Shown here: one piece after another, positions 61,544-64,000 of the stretch | How positions within the stretch are numbered: the stretch's first letter is position 1 | Layout of the letters: every line of letters starts with the position of its first letter | Assembly: GCA_934271065.1 (NCBI GenBank) | Contig: CAKQQQ010000004.1 | Span: 62,001-126,000, forward strand | DNA from: an uncultured Clostridia bacterium | GTDB taxonomy: Bacteria > Bacillota > Clostridia > Christensenellales > Borkfalkiaceae | Direction: 5' to 3' | Length of the DNA: 64,000 bases | Made by a program: the position numbers and the translations under genes | The notes under the pieces: model-generated | Seen by the model: the letters and a program-made list of their open reading frames with translations, nothing else | Database searches by the model: none | Told to the model about the DNA's origin: nothing

Positions 61544-61782
61544 GATATTATCTCGTAAAGGGAAGTCGCTTCGTCTTTTCTGACGACGGGGTTAAGCGAC
61601 AGAACTCTGAATTTAACGGTCTCGTCGCCGAACCGCACTTCCGCCACGTCGCCTATTTTAAGTTGGTACGACGGCTTTACGTCTCTGCCGTTTACCGAAA
61701 CTCTGCCGCCTTTGACCGCTTCGTTGGCTACCGTTCTGCGTTTTAACAGTCTCGCGACCTTCAAAAATTTGTCTATTCTCAT
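61540..61782 (-). CDS. S4-domain RNA-binding protein (RqcP/YabO-like)
   Basis: The 80-aa protein is one S4 domain (MRIDKFLKVARLLKRRTVANEAVKGGRVSVNG) with a short C-terminal extension. This is the size and sequence type of RqcP, which acts with RqcH in poly-alanine tailing on stalled 50S subunits in Bacillus; a heat-shock Hsp15-like role is the alternative. It is the first gene of the leftward run and is coupled to ispDF. Confidence 0.85.
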   Translation of the reverse strand: MRIDKFLKVARLLKRRTVANEAVKGGRVSVNGRDVKPSYQLKIGDVAEVRFGDETVKFRVLSLNPVVRKDEATSLYEIIS

Positions 61783-61830
61783 AAAAAACCTAAAAAAATT
61801 ACGCTATTTTTATATTTTGCGTAAAAACCC

Positions 61831-61859
61831 TTGACAGATTGTGGATTTTATTCTATAAT
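61831..61859 (+). promoter_or_regulatory. Consensus promoter of rpoB
   Basis: TTGACA (61831-61836), 17 bp and TATAAT (61854-61859). The start near 61866 would give a 175-nt leader. The promoter shows that rpoB here has its own start and is not driven from ribosomal protein genes upstream, which are absent. Confidence 0.88.
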
Positions 61860-61884
61860 TCTATAATGCTATAAAATCTATAAT
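61854..61884 (+). promoter_or_regulatory. Run of four -10-like hexamers
   Basis: TATAAT occurs at 61854, 61862 and 61879, and TATAAA at 61870, at intervals of 8, 8 and 9 bp. Only the first has a good -35. The others lie in the initially transcribed region and could cause sigma-dependent pausing or act as alternative -10 boxes. Confidence 0.5.
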
Positions 61885-62040
61885 AGCGTCTTTTTGCGCA
61901 TTTTTGCCGTTTCGGGGTATTTTTTGCGTAAAAAACGCACGATTTGCTTTCCGTTTAAGCGGCTTTTCATATACGGATTATACACCTAAACGAAAATTAA
62001 ATCAAGATAATTTGCAATAAAAATCAAAGGAGAGATTTTA

Positions 62041-64000
62041 ATGACGCGCAATTTACCTATCAGGAAGTTCGGCAACGTCGAAAGAAGAACGTTCGCGAAG
62101 ATCGAAGAAGTGCAGCCGATGCCCTATCTCATCGAGATTCAGCGTGATTCTTACGAGAGTTTTATCGAAGAAGGTATAAGCGAAGTTTTTGAGGATTATT
62201 CGCCTATTACCGACTATTCCGACCGCTTTGAATTATACTTCCTTGACCACTCTCTTGCGGAAAAACCCAAGTACGACGAAAAGGAATGTCGCGACCGCGA
62301 CGCTACCTACGCCGTTCAGTTAAAGGTAAAAGTCAGGCTTGTCAATAAGGTAACGGACGAGATAATCGATCAGGACGTTTTTATGGGCGAATTGCCCAAG
62401 ATGACCGAAAACGGCTCGTTCATCATCAACGGTGCGGAGCGCGTAGTCGTTTCCCAACTCGTTCGTTCTCCGGGCGTGTACAACGGCTTCGAGTATTCCA
62501 AGTCGGGTAAAAAACTCTATCAGACCACCGTTATCCCCAACAGGGGCGCGTGGCTCGAATTCGAGCAGGACGCGGATAACGTTCTCTGGGTAAAAGTAGA
62601 CAGAACGCGTAAACTTACGGCGTCGTTGCTTTTACGCGCGCTCGGTTTCGGTACTAACGAGCAGATAACCGCCTTATTCGGCGACGACGCTATGATCAAG
62701 GCGACTATGGCTAAGGATACCGACTGCACGGAAGCGGGCGGTCTTTACGAACTTTACAGACGTATTCGCCCGGGCGAAGTCCCCACCGAAGACGCGGTAA
62801 GGCTTCAACTTAAAAATCTCTTCTACGATCCCCGTCGTTACGACTGCGCCAAAGTCGGCAGATATAAATTCAACAAGCGTCTCAATATGGGCGTTAGGGC
62901 GGTCGGCTGCGTAGCGTACGAAGATATTATAAACGAAGACGGCGAACTGCTCGTCAAAAAGGGCGACGTCATTTCCGCCGAAGCGGCAAAACTCATACAA
63001 AACAGCGGCATCAACGAAATTCTCATCGCGACGAGCGAAGGTCCGCATAAGATAATCGCGAATAACGTAGTGGAATTCAGAGCCGTAACGGGGCTGGATC
63101 ACCACGTTTTCGGGCTTACCGAAAATATCCACTATCCCAACTTCAAATTCGAGAAGGCTCTCGCGGAAGAAGTAAAGGGCAGCAGCGTGGAAGAAGTCGC
63201 CGACAGACATATAGACGAAATCAACGACGTTTTCTATATGCAGGAGACTGTCGCCGCCGACGGCGCGGAACTTAAACCCGAAGAAAAGAAGAACGCCGAA
63301 AAGAGAAGAGAACTCCGCAGAAAATTCGTATATTCCTGCTCGGCTCTGTTCGATATTCTCGGCGGAGACGTTCCCGAAAAACTTTCGGCGGAACAAAAGA
63401 AGAACGTCAAACTCGCGCTTGACAAATTAAACCATAAACATATCACGGTAGACGACATCGTCGCCGCCGTCTCGCTTAACCTTGACCTTAACTACGGCGT
63501 AGGCTCGGTAGACAATATCGACCACCTTGGCAACAGAAGGGTACGTTCGGTAGGCGAACTTTTACAAAACCAGTTCAGAATAGGCATTTCGAGACTTGAA
63601 AGAGTCATCAAAGAGAGAATGTCCACGCAAGATCCCAAAGACGTATCGCCCACGGGGCTTATCAACGTCCGCCCCGTTTCGAGCGCGATCAAGGAATTTT
63701 TCGGATCTTCGCAACTCTCCCAGTTTATGGACCAGACCAACCCCATTGCCGAACTTACGCACAAGCGTAAACTTTCCGCGTTAGGTCCGGGCGGTCTTAA
63801 CAGAGAACGCGCCACGTTCGAAGTCCGCGACGTTCACTACACCCACTACGGGCGCATGTGTCCGATAGAGACTCCCGAAGGTCAGAACATCGGTCTTATC
63901 ACTTCGCTTTCGACTTACGCCAAGGTCAACGAATACGGCTTTATCGAGTCCGCTTACAGAAGAGTGGACAAGGCGACGGGCAAGGTTACGGACGTAGTCG
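62041..64000 (+). CDS. rpoB: RNA polymerase beta subunit, 5' part (runs off the window)
   Basis: The frame is open from ATG 62041 (with AAAGGAGAG before it) to the window end, 653 codons. The N-terminus (RKFGNVERRTFAKIEEVQPMPYLIEIQRDSYESF) and later parts match RpoB of Bacillota. The rifampicin region is complete (SSQLSQFMDQTNPIAELTHK, then RKLSALGPGGL), and the residues at the usual resistance positions are those of sensitive enzymes. It is preceded by genes on the opposite strand, not by rplJ-rplL. Confidence 0.98.
   Translation, partial: MTRNLPIRKFGNVERRTFAKIEEVQPMPYLIEIQRDSYESFIEEGISEVFEDYSPITDYSDRFELYFLDHSLAEKPKYDEKECRDRDATYAVQLKVKVRLVNKVTDEIIDQDVFMGELPKMTENGSFIINGAERVVVSQLVRSPGVYNGFEYSKSGKKLYQTTVIPNRGAWLEFEQDADNVLWVKVDRTRKLTASLLLRALGFGTNEQITALFGDDAMIKATMAKDTDCTEAGGLYELYRRIRPGEVPTEDAVRLQLKNLFYDPRRYDCAKVGRYKFNKRLNMGVRAVGCVAYEDIINEDGELLVKKGDVISAEAAKLIQNSGINEILIATSEGPHKIIANNVVEFRAVTGLDHHVFGLTENIHYPNFKFEKALAEEVKGSSVEEVADRHIDEINDVFYMQETVAADGAELKPEEKKNAEKRRELRRKFVYSCSALFDILGGDVPEKLSAEQKKNVKLALDKLNHKHITVDDIVAAVSLNLDLNYGVGSVDNIDHLGNRRVRSVGELLQNQFRIGISRLERVIKERMSTQDPKDVSPTGLINVRPVSSAIKEFFGSSQLSQFMDQTNPIAELTHKRKLSALGPGGLNRERATFEVRDVHYTHYGRMCPIETPEGQNIGLITSLSTYAKVNEYGFIESAYRRVDKATGKVTDVV

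Overview
This window looks like chromosomal DNA of a Gram-positive Clostridia-type bacterium (Bacillota). I infer this from whiA, a type II-A CRISPR-Cas system, consensus sigma-A promoters, lipoprotein-rich sugar import genes without outer-membrane partners, MsmX-style ABC importers lacking their own ATPase, and an IspDF fusion. An uncultured gut Christensenellales-like lineage would fit, but I cannot place it from sequence alone.

Layout. 1-7.4 kb: a self-regulated TetR gene, an FtsX-type ABC transporter and two half-size ABC exporters, followed by a DtxR-type metal regulator. 7.9-8.8 kb: a barnase-type ribonuclease gene split by a 274-bp palindromic element. 8.9-10.2 kb: a strong promoter, a tiny ORF and a secreted protein. 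10.3-17.9 kb: a complete type II-A CRISPR-Cas locus on the minus strand (cas9, cas1, cas2, csn2, then 13 repeats and 12 spacers), with a tracrRNA divergent from cas9. The whole locus lies between 176-bp direct repeats that both carry the terminal CRISPR repeat and 25 nt of the oldest spacer. 17.9-40.2 kb: mostly housekeeping genes (whiA, a PHP phosphoesterase, murB, trpS, radC, an ATP-grasp ligase, an XRE regulator, an MFS transporter, an SGNH hydrolase, prmA, mtaB, asd, an RNase H fusion, a CdaR-type regulator, an S41 protease, a cysteine desulfurase with DUF3343, nth, obgE, yhbY). 40.5-58.9 kb: an 18-kb co-directional glycan-use locus with a sugar-binding lipoprotein, two permeases, five very large secreted or lipid-anchored proteins (one with a tyrosine-phosphatase domain, one DUF4838) and a beta-glucuronidase. 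59-64 kb: radA, ispDF and an S4 RNA-binding protein on the minus strand, then the start of rpoB on the plus strand.

The most unusual signal is a dispersed element present three times (8247-8520, 12317-12590, 28370-28644). All copies are 274-275 bp, lie between TA dinucleotides, and can be folded into the same three-armed structure. The outer arms have unrelated sequences in the three copies, yet each copy's two arms remain complementary to each other with one mismatch. One copy splits the ribonuclease gene, and removing it with one TA restores the reading frame exactly. A second sits between cas1 and cas2 and supplies the last codons and stop of cas1. The third follows the terminator of the SGNH hydrolase gene. 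This is maintained pairing without sequence conservation, not the usual pattern of a MITE family.

Other points of interest are the duplicated CRISPR flank with a relic mini-array beside the cas9 promoter, several genes whose -10 box is so close to the start codon that the mRNA should be leaderless, a gene split at a run of nine A residues, and 68-bp repeats on either side of the MFS gene. All functional names come from reading motifs by eye; no database search was run.
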